DNA of 64,000 bases from Marinimicrobium alkaliphilum (GTDB taxonomy: Bacteria; Pseudomonadota; Gammaproteobacteria; Pseudomonadales; Cellvibrionaceae), in assembly GCF_003259155.1 (NCBI RefSeq), contig NZ_QGMQ01000007.1, positions 1-64,000 of the forward strand, read 5' to 3'. The notes under the pieces were generated by a model that was not told where the DNA came from, made no database searches, and was given only the letters and a program-made list of their open reading frames with translations. Positions 7,794-16,671 of this stretch are shown one piece after another; within the stretch, counting starts at the first letter, position 1, and each line of letters begins with the position of its first letter. A program made the position numbers and the translations under genes.

Positions 7794-9022
7794 GGCAGTG
7801 GAATGCGGGCCACAAAGTGACCGTTCAGGAGCGGGTTGCCCGGTAACTCGATAACGCTGTAATCCTCGTAGACAGCTTGGACGCGGGCCTGCAGAGTGCT
7901 GGGGGTCAGTGCAATATCGTACACTTGATAGCGATTCGGGCGCGGGTGCCGAACCAGCTGGTAGAGCGGCAGGGTGTCGCCCGTCTTGAGGCCCTGATCG
8001 CGTCCGCCCTGCAGGCGTAGCTGCCGCTGGGAACGGTTATCGAGTGTCACCCAATGGGGGTGGCAGTACGCGGTTTGTGCCAGGTCGTTGGCTGCGCGGG
8101 CGAGCAGTTGTTCCACAGCTTGCCCGTAGTCGGTCTCCGCGAAGGCGCGCGAACCAAACACGTGTGCATCCGGATCTTTGGCGTTCCAGACGCCGTAGGT
8201 CTGGTAGTCCTGCTCAAACACGAGTGCCCCGGTCAGCCCCTCGCGCACGCTCAAACGAAACACAAAATCCCGCTGTCGACTTTCACGGCTGCGCAGCCAG
8301 CCGCGCTGGTCGATGGCCCGGTTGCGCCAGCGGGTACCTGTCCCGGGGCTGTAGGTATCTTGGGGGTTGGCCATGCTCAGATCCAGAATCTCACCGCTGA
8401 CCACGAGTTGCGCGCGGTGGTCGCGCGCCAGTTGCCGGGCCTGATGGTCGGCGGGTACGGCCCTGTCGGCCCCATTGGGAGCCAGGGTATGGGGTATATG
8501 CGCGCGAGTTGCCAGGCGGTGTTCGCCGGCCAGTTGACGACTCAGGCGGCTGGGCAGTTCGCGCTCGATACCGGTGAGCTGACCGGTGCGGCCCGGTTGA
8601 GTGCGGCTGTGTCCAAAGGCCGCGAACACAAGGTGTTTGGGATTGTCCTCGGGGCGGTAGCACTGAGGGGGCGTTACGGGTGCCGGTGCGCTGGCCTGTG
8701 TCACAGTCGGTTCGCCCGCCTCGGGCTCGGCGCTCGGGGTTTCGGGTTGCTCCAGCGTCGGCTCTGCCGCCACCGGTAACAGCAGCGGCGAGTACAACGG
8801 GCTGACCTCTATGGGCTGATCCGGGTCGGAAGCGGCGTCGCCGTCGTCTGTCGGCTCCGGTAGCCGGATGATGGTCGGGCTGCCGGTGCCGGTAAGCAGG
8901 GCGGGACGGGTATCGCCGCTGTCGGGGAGTGACGGCTGCAAAAAATCTTCACCGGCGCTGGCTGGCGCTGCGCCCGCAAGTCCGAATAGCAATAACAGTG
9001 GCAGTGTCTGGCGCGCCGACAT
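7787..9022 (-). CDS. FlgT-like flagellar assembly protein homologue
   Basis: Predicted exported protein of 411 residues. The start is placed at MSARQTLPLLLLF, which gives a clean signal peptide ending ASA-G; the frame is open 23 codons further upstream. A disordered Pro/Glu/Thr-rich segment spans about 25-130. The following region (RDHRAQLVVSGEILDLS, FRLSVREGLTGALVFEQDY, YGQAVEQLLARAANDLAQTAYCHP, GGRDQGLKTGDTLPLYQL) resembles the middle and C-terminal domains of FlgT, an outer H-ring protein of polar flagellar motors in Vibrio. No other flagellar gene occurs in the window, and the FlgT N-terminal domain seems replaced by the linker. It could therefore be a diverged paralogue with another envelope role. 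Divergent from the small lipoprotein gene. Confidence 0.6.
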   Translation of the reverse strand: MSARQTLPLLLLFGLAGAAPASAGEDFLQPSLPDSGDTRPALLTGTGSPTIIRLPEPTDDGDAASDPDQPIEVSPLYSPLLLPVAAEPTLEQPETPSAEPEAGEPTVTQASAPAPVTPPQCYRPEDNPKHLVFAAFGHSRTQPGRTGQLTGIERELPSRLSRQLAGEHRLATRAHIPHTLAPNGADRAVPADHQARQLARDHRAQLVVSGEILDLSMANPQDTYSPGTGTRWRNRAIDQRGWLRSRESRQRDFVFRLSVREGLTGALVFEQDYQTYGVWNAKDPDAHVFGSRAFAETDYGQAVEQLLARAANDLAQTAYCHPHWVTLDNRSQRQLRLQGGRDQGLKTGDTLPLYQLVRHPRPNRYQVYDIALTPSTLQARVQAVYEDYSVIELPGNPLLNGHFVARIPLPQ

Positions 9023-9080
9023 GGCTGGTCTCTTTGTGGATAGTTGCCTGTGAATGCAGTAGGCTTTCCGATATCTAGCC

Positions 9081-9098
9081 ATCGGCCTCACGGCCGAT
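9081..9098. other. Hairpin in the divergent intergenic region
   Basis: ATCGGCC (9081-9087) and GGCCGAT (9092-9098) form a 7-bp stem with loop TCAC, followed rightward by TTCTTT. It sits between two diverging genes and may be a leader structure, a weak terminator or an operator. Confidence 0.35.
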
Positions 9099-9135
9099 TT
9101 CTTTAACGGCAGAGACGGTGTTGGGGCAGGAGAGA

Positions 9136-9585
9136 ATGGGTGTGAAAGGTTATAACAGGTGTCGGCTACTCGCGGTGCTCGTGCTGGCGCTGGCTCTGAC
9201 GGGCGGATGCAGCTCCTCCGGCCGAGCGTTTCCCGACATGGATCAGCAGCTGTCGGTGCAGATCTGGCCCAACGACAGCAAGGAATTCGTCTATCGACTC
9301 AGCTCTGACTACGCTCCCCGCATTGATCTATCCCGGTCTGGCCGGCAGCGCCCGCCCTCTGAACTTCCCGCCGACAGGGCGTATCGTCACTTGCAGCGCA
9401 ATGTCGATCTGGCGCTGGCGCATACCGGTTTTTGCCGCGAGGGTTATCTCGAGCTGGATCGGCGGTTAAACCGGGCGCTGATGTGGATCCGCGGTGAATG
9501 CCGGGAGGGTGCGACCCAGGAGGATCGCACCCGCTTTGGGGAGCGGGCCGAGTTGCCTTTGCCTGACGACTTTCGGCGTCCCTGA
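9136..9585 (+). CDS. Small lipoprotein of unknown function
   Basis: Not recognised. 149 residues with a lipoprotein signal (LLAVLVLALALTGGC). The ATG at 9136 follows AGGAG at short spacing; a GTG at 9118 in the same frame would lengthen the n-region. The mature part has two cysteines (GFCREGYLELDRR, WIRGECREG) that could form a disulfide. It is otherwise mixed alpha/beta and Arg-rich. It is transcribed divergently from the FlgT-like gene and converges on the imelysin-like gene with a 10-bp gap. The shared upstream region is the only contextual hint, so an envelope role near the FlgT-like protein is speculative. Confidence 0.7.
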   Translation: MGVKGYNRCRLLAVLVLALALTGGCSSSGRAFPDMDQQLSVQIWPNDSKEFVYRLSSDYAPRIDLSRSGRQRPPSELPADRAYRHLQRNVDLALAHTGFCREGYLELDRRLNRALMWIRGECREGATQEDRTRFGERAELPLPDDFRRP

Positions 9586-9595
9586 GTGCGATGGC

Positions 9596-10738
9596 TCAGG
9601 GATCGGGTGTGGCCTGGCTGTTGAAGGGGCCGGCGAGGACATCCAGGGTGTCGAGCCAGCGCGCGCGATTGTCGCTGGTGAGCGTTTCACTGCGCAGCTC
9701 CGCCACCAGGTGCTCGAGGTTATCCCGCCAGGTATCAACATCGTCGTCTATGGCGCTCAGGAGCGGTGCCTCGCCCGTACTCCAGGCGGCGTTCAGGTGT
9801 TCCAGAATATGCGCCAACTGGCGTCTTTCGTCACCGCCGAAGCGTCCCATGCGATAGCTGCTTGAGGGGGTCAGGTAGCCGGGGGCACGCTCGCGCAGCA
9901 AGTCGTCGCTGGCGGATGCCAGCAGCAGCAAGCGGGTAGCGGCGTTCAGCTGTTCGTAGGTCTGCGTCGCTACACCGTGCGCGGCCAGTTCATTGTCGTT
10001 CAGTTGTCGCAAGTCATCCAGAAGTTGGCGAGCGATCAGCTGAACCAGGTCTCGGCGGCGGTTATTGGGAATTTCCTCGACCGTGAGTCCCATCTCGGAC
10101 TGCTCCGCCGACAGGCGTTCGCGAGCGCGAAAGTCGACCACAGGGCGTTCCAGGTTTTCCCCCCAGAGCATAAATGCCAGTGCATGAAACCCCAGGCTGA
10201 CATCGCTGTCGTCAGTCAAACCGTGCTGCTCAAGCAGAGTGTCGCGGGTAATGGGCAGGCTGATGTCGTGAACCAGCCCCGAATAGGGGTAGCCGGCTAC
10301 CCCATCCAGATAGCCTGGCTCAAACGGTTGGGCGTCGATGCGCCGCACCAGGGTGGCCAACTCCGGGAACGCCTGACGGTGGCGTGTGGCCAAGGCGCTG
10401 AGAGGGGTGAGAGCAAGCCACTGATCGTGGGTTTGGTGCCAATGCTGGCGTGCCTGGGTCAAGCTCTCGACGCTTGGGCGATCCAGCAATACGAGAACGG
10501 CTTCGTATAACTCGTCTGCACTTTGGGCAAGGGCGTCGGTCCGTTCGGCAGTGCGCTGCCATACGGCGAGGGTCTCGAGCGCAAGGGTCGGGTCATCCGC
10601 CTGGGGCTCTACCGCATTGGCGTCTACCGTAGGCTCGATGGGGGACGATGTTTCGCTGCGCTCGCACCCTGACGCCAGAGCCAGAACCAGCACTAGCGCC
10701 AGTGCGGGGCGGCAGCGTCTGACCAAATTTGCGCTCAT
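9596..10738 (-). CDS. Imelysin-family (M75-like) lipoprotein
   Basis: Predicted periplasmic or outer-membrane lipoprotein of 380 residues. The lipobox is LASGC (Cys25) after MSANLVRRCRPALALVLVLA. The helical imelysin-like fold is suggested by VWQRTAERTDALAQSADEL, AFPELATLVRRID and GFHALAFMLWGEN. Imelysin-family proteins are often iron-regulated and share a GxHxxE motif. Here the segment reads GFHALA (Gly183 to Ala188), so the usual Glu is Ala (codon GCA). That argues against conserved metal binding at this site. The frame is open ten codons further upstream, but the chosen start gives the proper signal. It begins 2 bases after the HAD gene stop, so the two are co-transcribed. Confidence 0.82.
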   Translation of the reverse strand: MSANLVRRCRPALALVLVLALASGCERSETSSPIEPTVDANAVEPQADDPTLALETLAVWQRTAERTDALAQSADELYEAVLVLLDRPSVESLTQARQHWHQTHDQWLALTPLSALATRHRQAFPELATLVRRIDAQPFEPGYLDGVAGYPYSGLVHDISLPITRDTLLEQHGLTDDSDVSLGFHALAFMLWGENLERPVVDFRARERLSAEQSEMGLTVEEIPNNRRRDLVQLIARQLLDDLRQLNDNELAAHGVATQTYEQLNAATRLLLLASASDDLLRERAPGYLTPSSSYRMGRFGGDERRQLAHILEHLNAAWSTGEAPLLSAIDDDVDTWRDNLEHLVAELRSETLTSDNRARWLDTLDVLAGPFNSQATPDP

Positions 10739-10740
10739 GG

Positions 10741-11397
10741 CTAGTCCCTCAGGCTGATAACAGGCCACTGCCGGGTGATAGCCACGGCGTGCAGGCGTTC
10801 GTCCGGGTCCACGACCACGGGTTTGCCGACGTGCTCAAGCAGCGGCAGGTCATTGATTGAGTCGCTGTAGAAAAAGCTCTCGGTCAAATCAAAACTGTGG
10901 CTGCGCAACCAGTCGTGCAGGCGCTGGACCTTGCCCTCCTGAAAGCAGGGCACGCCGGTGATGCTGCCGGTGAAGTTGCCATCAACCAACTCCGGCTCAG
11001 TCGCCAAGATGTTGGCAACGCCCAGACGCTCGGCGATCGGGTGAGTGATAAAGCTGTTGGTGGCGGTAATGATGAGCAGAGTGTGACCCTGGTCGCGGTG
11101 GGAATCCAGCAGCGCACGGGCCTTATCGAGCATCAGGGGTTCTATCCAGTCAGCCATAAATTCCCGGTGTAGGTCACGCCGCTCGTTGGCTTCAAGGCGG
11201 GTCAAGGGCTCAAGCACGAAGCGTTGGTACGCGTAGATATCCAGCGTGCCGTTTTTGTACTCCTCGTAAAAACGGTCATTGGCCGCTTGGTAGCTGGCTC
11301 GCTCGACGATGCCTTTGTGGATCATAAACTCGCCCCAGCTGTAATCGCTGTCGCCGGCTATCAGCGTGTTGTCGAGGTCGAATATGGCCAGGGTCAC
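10741..11397 (-). CDS. HAD-superfamily (SerB/CicA-like, subfamily IB) phosphatase
   Basis: 218-residue cytosolic phosphatase of the HAD-IB group. Motif I is DLDNT (Asp7 nucleophile, Asp9 acid/base), motif II is the Thr of IITATN, the motif III Lys is near EGKVQRL, and motif IV is DSINDLP. The helical cap between motifs I and II is like that of phosphoserine phosphatase. An equivalent HAD gene sits next to rppH in Pseudomonas from memory, supporting orthology. The substrate is unknown; phosphoserine or phosphorylated lipids are possible. It is first gene of a two-gene operon with the imelysin-like lipoprotein and is read from a promoter divergent from rppH. Confidence 0.88.
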   Translation of the reverse strand: MTLAIFDLDNTLIAGDSDYSWGEFMIHKGIVERASYQAANDRFYEEYKNGTLDIYAYQRFVLEPLTRLEANERRDLHREFMADWIEPLMLDKARALLDSHRDQGHTLLIITATNSFITHPIAERLGVANILATEPELVDGNFTGSITGVPCFQEGKVQRLHDWLRSHSFDLTESFFYSDSINDLPLLEHVGKPVVVDPDERLHAVAITRQWPVISLRD

Positions 11398-11435
11398 AGG
11401 CAGTCTCCAGGGTCGGGGTGATATCTGAGGGCGCT

Positions 11436-11464
11436 AGCATAGCCCTTGGGCTGCCTCGGCTCAA
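11436..11464 (-). promoter_or_regulatory. Sigma-70-type promoter for the HAD/imelysin operon
   Basis: On the minus strand, TTGAGC (complement of 11459-11464) and TATGCT (complement of 11436-11441) are separated by exactly 17 bp. This places transcription start about 30 bp ahead of the HAD start codon. Confidence 0.55.
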
Positions 11465-11563
11465 CTGCGTCGGGAATGGGGTTAGCGCTGATTGCTGTTG
11501 GGCGGCGGTTTGTGGAACAATAGCCCGCTACTATTTCCGGATCCGGCTGACCCGGGCACCGAC

Positions 11564-11569
11564 TATAAT
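11564..11569 (+). promoter_or_regulatory. Consensus -10 box ahead of rppH
   Basis: TATAAT lies 18 bases before the chosen rppH GTG. No good -35 is found at 16-18 bp spacing. If used, the leader would be only about ten bases, just long enough for the Shine-Dalgarno AGGA at 11576-11579. Confidence 0.4.
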
Positions 11570-11587
11570 GACCACAGGATGAGTTCC

Positions 11588-12082
11588 GTGATTGATGCCA
11601 ATGGTTTCCGGCCCAATGTGGGCATAATTCTGACCAACGATCAGGGCCAGTTGCTTTGGGCCCGGCGTGTGGGTGGTCAGGATGCCTGGCAGTTTCCTCA
11701 GGGTGGCATCAACGACAACGAGTCCGCCGAACAGGCGCTGTATCGCGAGCTGCACGAGGAGGTCGGTCTGCACCCGGGCGATGTCGAGGTGCTCGGCTGC
11801 ACCCGAGGCTGGCTGCGCTATCGCCTGCCCAAGCGCCTGATGCGCCACAATACCAAGCCTCTGTGTATTGGCCAGAAGCAAAAGTGGTTTCTGTTGCGTC
11901 TGCGCTCTGACGACGCCCAGGTCAGTCTCAACAATGGCGGGCGCGCCGAGTTCGATGACTGGCGCTGGGTCAGCTATTGGTACCCGCTGGGTCAGGTGGT
12001 GGCGTTTAAACGGGATGTCTATCGCCGGGCATTGCGTGAACTGTCGCCAGCCCACAGCAAGCTGGAAACCGCGTTATGTTGA
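11588..12082 (+). CDS. rppH: RNA pyrophosphohydrolase RppH (NudH)
   Basis: Removes pyrophosphate from the 5' triphosphate end of mRNA, triggering RNase E-dependent decay. The 164-residue product carries a perfect Nudix box from Gly39 to Leu61 (G-x5-E45-x7-R53-E54-L55-x-E57-E58-x-G60). It is closely similar to E. coli RppH through [21 protein letters not shown] and [14 protein letters not shown]. The GTG start is chosen because the protein then begins [12 protein letters not shown] like E. coli RppH, with AGGA at suitable distance. The in-frame ATG at 11579 would have no space for an RBS. The stop overlaps ptsP by 7 bp, implying coupled translation. The C-terminus is shorter than in E. coli, lacking its basic tail. 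Confidence 0.95.
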   Translation: MIDANGFRPNVGIILTNDQGQLLWARRVGGQDAWQFPQGGINDNESAEQALYRELHEEVGLHPGDVEVLGCTRGWLRYRLPKRLMRHNTKPLCIGQKQKWFLLRLRSDDAQVSLNNGGRAEFDDWRWVSYWYPLGQVVAFKRDVYRRALRELSPAHSKLETALC

Positions 12083-14358
12083 ATTCGCTTCGCTCGATCG
12101 TTCAGGAGGTCAACGGTGCGCGGGATCTGAAATCCGCGCTGGAGATCATTGTTACCCGGGTGCGTGCCGCGATGGAAACGCAGGTGTGCTCGGTGTACCT
12201 GCGCGACCCCGACGGTAATTACGTGCTTATGGCCACTGAAGGCCTGAACACCAGCGCGGTCGGCCAGGTGCGCCTGCGACCGGATGAGGGGCTGGTAGGC
12301 CGCGTGGTCACCCGCGAGGAGCCCATCAACCTGGAGCAAGCCGAAAGCCACCCGAGCTATCAATACTTCCCGGAGACGGGCGAGGAGCGCTACAGCTCTT
12401 TTCTCGGTGTGCCCATCATTCACCACCGGAAAGTGCTCGGCGTACTGGTTGTCCAGCAGGTGGAGCGGCGCCGTTTCGACGAGGGTGACGAAGCTTTCCT
12501 GGTGACCATGTCGGCCCAGCTGGCCGGGGTGATTGCCCACGCCGAGGCGACCGGCGTGATGGTGGCCTTCGGGCAGAAAACCGCAGAAGCCAAATTCCTG
12601 GGTGCCTCGGGCGCGCCGGGCATTGCGGTGGGCGAGGCGGTGGTGATGACGCCGCCAGCGGATCTGCGCTCGGTGCCCTACAAGAAATGTGACAACGTTG
12701 ACGCCGAGCTGGAGTTTTTCCAGCAGTGCCTGGCAGCGGTGCGCAATGATATCAAGGGCTTGGGCGAGCAGCTCAAGACCCGCCTGAACCGCGAGGAACA
12801 GGCGCTGTTCGATGCCTACCTGGCGATGCTGGACGACGCCTCGCTCGGGGGTGAGGTTACCGAGCGGATTCGTCAGGGGACCAACGCCCCGTACGCCTGG
12901 GCCGAGGTTATCCTCGAGCACGAGCGCACGTTTAACAGTATGAACGATGCCTACCTGCGCGAGCGGGCAACCGATCTGCGGGATCTGGGGCGGCGGGTGC
13001 TGTCCTATCTGCAGGAGTCGACGCAGAAGTGTCGGATCTACCCTGATCGCACGGTGCTGATTGGCGAGGAGCTGACCGCCTCCATGCTCGGTGAAATCCC
13101 CAAGGACAAGTTGGTCGGGTTGGTGTCGGTCCAGGGCTCAAGTAACTCGCACGTGGCGATTCTGGCACGGGCAATGGATATTCCAACGGTGATGGGTGCG
13201 GTGGATCTGCCCTACACCCAGATGGAAGGTCGCACGGCCATCGTCGACGGTTACAAGGGGGTGGTATACAGCGACCCCAGTGACCAGCTGCTCAAGCACT
13301 ACAAGGCGATCTATCAGGAAGAGCAGGAGTTGGTCAAAGGGCTGGAAGCACTTAAGGATCTACCCTGTGAGACGCTCGACAAACACCGCTTGCCCCTGTG
13401 GGTGAACACCGGCCTGATGACCGACGTGGTACGCTCCCTGGAGCGCGGCGCTGAAGGGGTGGGCCTGTACCGCACCGAGGTGCCGTTTCTGTTGCGTGAC
13501 CGTTTCCCCAGTGAGGAGGAGCAGCGCGTGATTTACCGCGAGCAGCTCGAGGCCTTTGCACCCCATACGGTCACGATGCGCACACTCGATATCGGCGGTG
13601 ACAAGTCGCTGCCTTATTTTCCGATCGAAGAGGCGAACCCTTTTCTCGGCTGGCGCGGTATCCGGGTGACCCTCGACCATCCCGAAATTTTTCTGGCCCA
13701 GGTGCGCGCCATGATCAAGGCCAGTGAAGGTCTGGATAACCTGCGCATTCTGCTGCCGATGATTACCAGCGTGCCGGAAATGGAGATTGCCAAATCCCTG
13801 ATCTATCGCGCCTTTAACGAACTGCTTGAAGAAAATCACGACGTGCGCCTGCCCCCCATCGGGGTCATGATCGAAGTCCCGGCGGCTGTTTATCAGGCGC
13901 GGGAATTGGCCGCTCGGGTGGACTTTCTCTCAGTCGGTAGCAATGACCTGACCCAGTATCTACTGGCGGTGGACCGCAACAATGCGCGGGTTGCGGACCT
14001 GTATCAGGCCTATCACCCGGCGGTCTTGCGGGCGCTGCGACAAGTGGCCAACGATGGCCATTCTCAGGGCGTGAGTGTGGGGATCTGTGGCGAGCTTGCC
14101 GGCGACCCGGGTGCGGCGGTATTGCTGATGGCCATGGGCTACGATGTCCTGTCCATGAACGCCACCAACCTGCCCAAGGTCAAGGCGGTCATCCGCAGTA
14201 TCACGATGGAGCAGGCCGAATCCCTGCTCGACGAGGTGATGGTGCTCTCCGATGCCGATCAGGTGACCGACAAAGTCAATCAGGCGCTGCGTGATGCCGG
14301 TGCGACCCGCCTGATTCGCCCTCAGGTTGACGACGCCCTGCCGGCCTCTGCGAGCTAG
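12076..14358 (+). CDS. ptsP: Phosphoenolpyruvate-protein phosphotransferase PtsP (EI-Ntr)
   Basis: First enzyme of the nitrogen phosphotransferase system. It transfers phosphate from PEP to NPr and then EIIA-Ntr, coupling nitrogen status to K+ uptake, stress and envelope functions. 760 residues: an N-terminal GAF sensor domain (about 1-165, [22 protein letters not shown]), then the EI N-terminal domain. The phospho-accepting His359 lies in [18 protein letters not shown]. The C-terminal TIM barrel includes [38 protein letters not shown], and the cysteine motif [14 protein letters not shown]. It overlaps rppH by 7 bp, as in many gammaproteobacteria. The partner genes ptsN and npr are not in this window. 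Confidence 0.95.
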   Translation: MLNSLRSIVQEVNGARDLKSALEIIVTRVRAAMETQVCSVYLRDPDGNYVLMATEGLNTSAVGQVRLRPDEGLVGRVVTREEPINLEQAESHPSYQYFPETGEERYSSFLGVPIIHHRKVLGVLVVQQVERRRFDEGDEAFLVTMSAQLAGVIAHAEATGVMVAFGQKTAEAKFLGASGAPGIAVGEAVVMTPPADLRSVPYKKCDNVDAELEFFQQCLAAVRNDIKGLGEQLKTRLNREEQALFDAYLAMLDDASLGGEVTERIRQGTNAPYAWAEVILEHERTFNSMNDAYLRERATDLRDLGRRVLSYLQESTQKCRIYPDRTVLIGEELTASMLGEIPKDKLVGLVSVQGSSNSHVAILARAMDIPTVMGAVDLPYTQMEGRTAIVDGYKGVVYSDPSDQLLKHYKAIYQEEQELVKGLEALKDLPCETLDKHRLPLWVNTGLMTDVVRSLERGAEGVGLYRTEVPFLLRDRFPSEEEQRVIYREQLEAFAPHTVTMRTLDIGGDKSLPYFPIEEANPFLGWRGIRVTLDHPEIFLAQVRAMIKASEGLDNLRILLPMITSVPEMEIAKSLIYRAFNELLEENHDVRLPPIGVMIEVPAAVYQARELAARVDFLSVGSNDLTQYLLAVDRNNARVADLYQAYHPAVLRALRQVANDGHSQGVSVGICGELAGDPGAAVLLMAMGYDVLSMNATNLPKVKAVIRSITMEQAESLLDEVMVLSDADQVTDKVNQALRDAGATRLIRPQVDDALPASAS

Positions 14359-14407
14359 GCGTCGGCACGCGACTATTTATGGACAACTTTTAATAGGCTC
14401 ACTGTTT

Positions 14408-15208
14408 ATGCTGATACACCCGGATTTTGACCCCGTCGCAATTTCAATCGGGCCCATTGATGTGCACTGGTACGGGATCATGTACCTGCTGGGTTTTGCC
14501 GGCGGCTGGTGGGTGGCCATGCACCGGATCAAAACCACTGATGCTGTGATCAGCAAGGCACAGTTGGAGAGTCTGGTGACCTATGTCGCCTTCGGGGTGA
14601 TCCTCGGCGGGCGGGTAGGTTCAGTGCTTTTTTACCATCTTGAGGATTTTCTGTCCGACCCGCTGATGCTGATTCGGGTCTGGGAAGGCGGTATGTCCTT
14701 CCACGGTGGTTTGGTCGGGGTGATTATCGCGTTGGTGATTTACGCCTGGCGGACGGAGCGTTCACTCTTGGCGTTGGGTGACTTTGTCGCGCCGACAGTG
14801 CCCTTGGGGTTAGGTTTTGGGCGTCTGGGTAATTTTATTGGCCAGGAATTGTGGGGCCGCGCCTCAGATGTCCCCTGGGCCATGGTCTTCCCCAATGATC
14901 CCTCGGGGCTGGCGCGCCATCCGTCCCAGCTTTATCAGGCCGCGCTTGAAGGCGGTGTGCTGTTCGCAGCAGTCTTCTGGTTTTCACGCAAGCCGCGCCC
15001 ACGGGGCGCCGTGTGTGGCCTGTTTTTGTTGCTTTACGGCGCGTTTCGGATCTTCAGTGAATTTTTCCGTGAGCCGGACGCCCATATCGCGTTCGACTTG
15101 TTTGGCTGGGTAACTCGGGGCATGTGGCTGTCGCTGCCACTGGTGCTGGCGGGTGCCGGGCTGATGTTTTTTGCGTATTACCGCAGACGCGCCCAACAGG
15201 GCGGCTGA
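14408..15208 (+). CDS. lgt: Prolipoprotein diacylglyceryl transferase Lgt
   Basis: Inner-membrane enzyme attaching diacylglycerol from phosphatidylglycerol to the lipobox cysteine, the first step in lipoprotein maturation. The product is 266 residues with about seven membrane segments. Family motifs include MSFHGGLVGVIIA and the Lgt signature GRLGNFIGQELWGR, followed by HPSQLYQAALEG and FRIFSEFFREPD. The start at 14408 gives MLIHPDFDPVAISIGPIDVHWYG, typical for Lgt; the frame continues upstream into ptsP. The Shine-Dalgarno is weak. It supports the many lipoproteins in this window. It is followed at 22 bp by thyA, a pairing conserved in gammaproteobacteria. Confidence 0.96.
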   Translation: MLIHPDFDPVAISIGPIDVHWYGIMYLLGFAGGWWVAMHRIKTTDAVISKAQLESLVTYVAFGVILGGRVGSVLFYHLEDFLSDPLMLIRVWEGGMSFHGGLVGVIIALVIYAWRTERSLLALGDFVAPTVPLGLGFGRLGNFIGQELWGRASDVPWAMVFPNDPSGLARHPSQLYQAALEGGVLFAAVFWFSRKPRPRGAVCGLFLLLYGAFRIFSEFFREPDAHIAFDLFGWVTRGMWLSLPLVLAGAGLMFFAYYRRRAQQGG

Positions 15209-15230
15209 TGCCGGGTGGGAGTAGTAGGGT

Positions 15231-16070
15231 ATGAAACAATATTTGGCACTGATGCAGGATGTGCTCGACAACGGCGTTGAGCGCGGCGACCGCACCGGTA
15301 CCGGGACCCGCTCTGTGTTTGGGCGCCAGCTGCGCTTTGACTTACGTGCGGGCTTCCCGCTGGTGACCACCAAGCAGGTGCATCTTAAAAGTGTGATCGT
15401 CGAGCTGCTTTGGTTTTTGCAGGGGCGGACCGATGTTCAGTGGTTGCAGGAGCGCGGCTGCCGAATCTGGAATGCCTGGGCGACCGCTGAAGGCGACCTG
15501 GGGCCGGTGTATGGCAAACAGTGGCGTAGCTGGGCCTGCCCCGATGGCCGCACCATCGACCAGATCAGTGACGTGATTGAGCAAATCAAGACCCGACCCA
15601 CGTCCCGGCGGCTGATCGTGAGTGCCTGGAACCCGGCGGACCTGCCTGACGAAGCGCAGTCGCCCCAGGAAAACGTCGACGCCGGGCGTATGGCTCTCGC
15701 GGCCTGTCACACCCTGTTCCAGTTTTACGTGGCAGATGGTCGCCTGTCCTGCCAGCTGTATCAGCGCAGTGCGGACCTGTTTCTGGGGGTGCCGTTTAAC
15801 ATTGCCAGCTATGCGTTGCTGACCCATATGATCGCTCAGCAATGTGATCTGGAGGTGGGCGACTTTGTGCACACGTTTGGCGATTGTCATCTCTACAATG
15901 ACCATATCACCGATGATATCGTCTATGAGCAGCTACGCCGCAAACCGCGTGCGCTGCCGCAGCTGCACATTCGGCGGCGCCCGGCGAGCCTGTTTGATTA
16001 CACCCTCGAAGACTTCGAGTTTTTGGGCTATGAGCCCTGCCCCCGAATTGTCGCTCCGATCTCTGTTTGA
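15231..16070 (+). CDS. thyA: Thymidylate synthase ThyA
   Basis: Converts dUMP and methylene-tetrahydrofolate to dTMP and dihydrofolate. 279 residues; the catalytic Cys159 lies in [14 protein letters not shown], preceded by the [14 protein letters not shown] phosphate-binding segment. Downstream are [23 protein letters not shown] and the C-terminal APISV. About 15 residues (roughly 142-156, [15 protein letters not shown]) are inserted just ahead of the active-site loop compared with E. coli ThyA (264 residues), a known longer variant in related bacteria. It lies between lgt and folA. Proximity to folA is functional, since ThyA produces the dihydrofolate that FolA reduces. Confidence 0.96.
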   Translation: MKQYLALMQDVLDNGVERGDRTGTGTRSVFGRQLRFDLRAGFPLVTTKQVHLKSVIVELLWFLQGRTDVQWLQERGCRIWNAWATAEGDLGPVYGKQWRSWACPDGRTIDQISDVIEQIKTRPTSRRLIVSAWNPADLPDEAQSPQENVDAGRMALAACHTLFQFYVADGRLSCQLYQRSADLFLGVPFNIASYALLTHMIAQQCDLEVGDFVHTFGDCHLYNDHITDDIVYEQLRRKPRALPQLHIRRRPASLFDYTLEDFEFLGYEPCPRIVAPISV

Positions 16071-16099
16071 TTGTTTTTTGAACAAAAGAGGAACAAAAG

Positions 16100-16603
16100 T
16101 TGACCACCTTGGCACTAATAGTAGCGGCGGGTCGAAATCAGGCCATCGGTTATCGCAACCAGTTGCCCTGGCGCTTGTCCGGTGATCTGCAATACTTTAA
16201 GTCGGTGACCCTGGGTAAGCCCATCATTATGGGCCGCAAAACCTGGGACTCAATTGGGCGGCCACTGCCGGGGCGGCGCAACATCGTGGTCAGTCGGCAG
16301 CGTGACTGGCCCGCGCCGGAGGGTGTGTTGCTCGCGCACTCGCTCGATCAGGCTTTGGCGCTTGCCGAGCAGGAGCCGGGGGACGAGATCATGGTAATGG
16401 GCGGTGCCGAGCTTTATCAGCAGGCCCTGCCTTTGGCTCAACGGGTGTATCTCACCCGAGTTGATCTGGCGCCCGAGGCCGACACGTTTTTTCCGGTGTT
16501 ACCGGCGGCGGAGTGGCAGTGTGTTTCCCGCCGTGAGGGCGACCCTGAATCGCCAGTGGCCTATCGATTTGAGGTTCTGGAGCGTGTGAAAGCACAGGTG
16601 TAG
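16100..16603 (+). CDS. folA: Dihydrofolate reductase FolA
   Basis: NADPH-dependent reduction of dihydrofolate to tetrahydrofolate. 167 residues with LIVAAGRNQAIGYRNQLPWRL, active-site Asp29 (LSGDL), KPIIMGRKTWDSIGRPLPGRRN and the NADPH-binding MVMGGAELYQQAL. The start codon is TTG at 16100: GAGG lies 8 bases upstream, the protein then begins TTLALIVAA as expected, and no ATG fits. TTG starts reduce initiation, which may keep FolA low. The 29-bp gap after thyA and same direction make co-transcription likely. Confidence 0.95.
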   Translation: MTTLALIVAAGRNQAIGYRNQLPWRLSGDLQYFKSVTLGKPIIMGRKTWDSIGRPLPGRRNIVVSRQRDWPAPEGVLLAHSLDQALALAEQEPGDEIMVMGGAELYQQALPLAQRVYLTRVDLAPEADTFFPVLPAAEWQCVSRREGDPESPVAYRFEVLERVKAQV

Positions 16604-16611
16604 CGCCTCGG

Positions 16612-16630
16612 TAATAACCGGGGGTTATTA
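16612..16630. other. AT-rich hairpin after folA
   Basis: TAATAACC (16612-16619) pairs with GGTTATTA (16623-16630) around GGG, nine bases after the folA stop. A-residues rather than T-residues follow, so it is not a canonical rightward terminator. Confidence 0.4.
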
Positions 16631-16671
16631 AAAACCCGCATCATAAAGTAGATTTGACCAGAAGCGGGCCG

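Noticed and set aside
11568-11582. Four-codon leader peptide frame before rppH
   Set aside because: It coincides with the -10 box and the likely start of transcription, so it is probably not in the mRNA.
16612-16630. Terminator after folA
   Set aside because: The stem is AT-rich and followed by A residues; it lacks the T-tract needed for rightward termination, so it is only listed as a hairpin.
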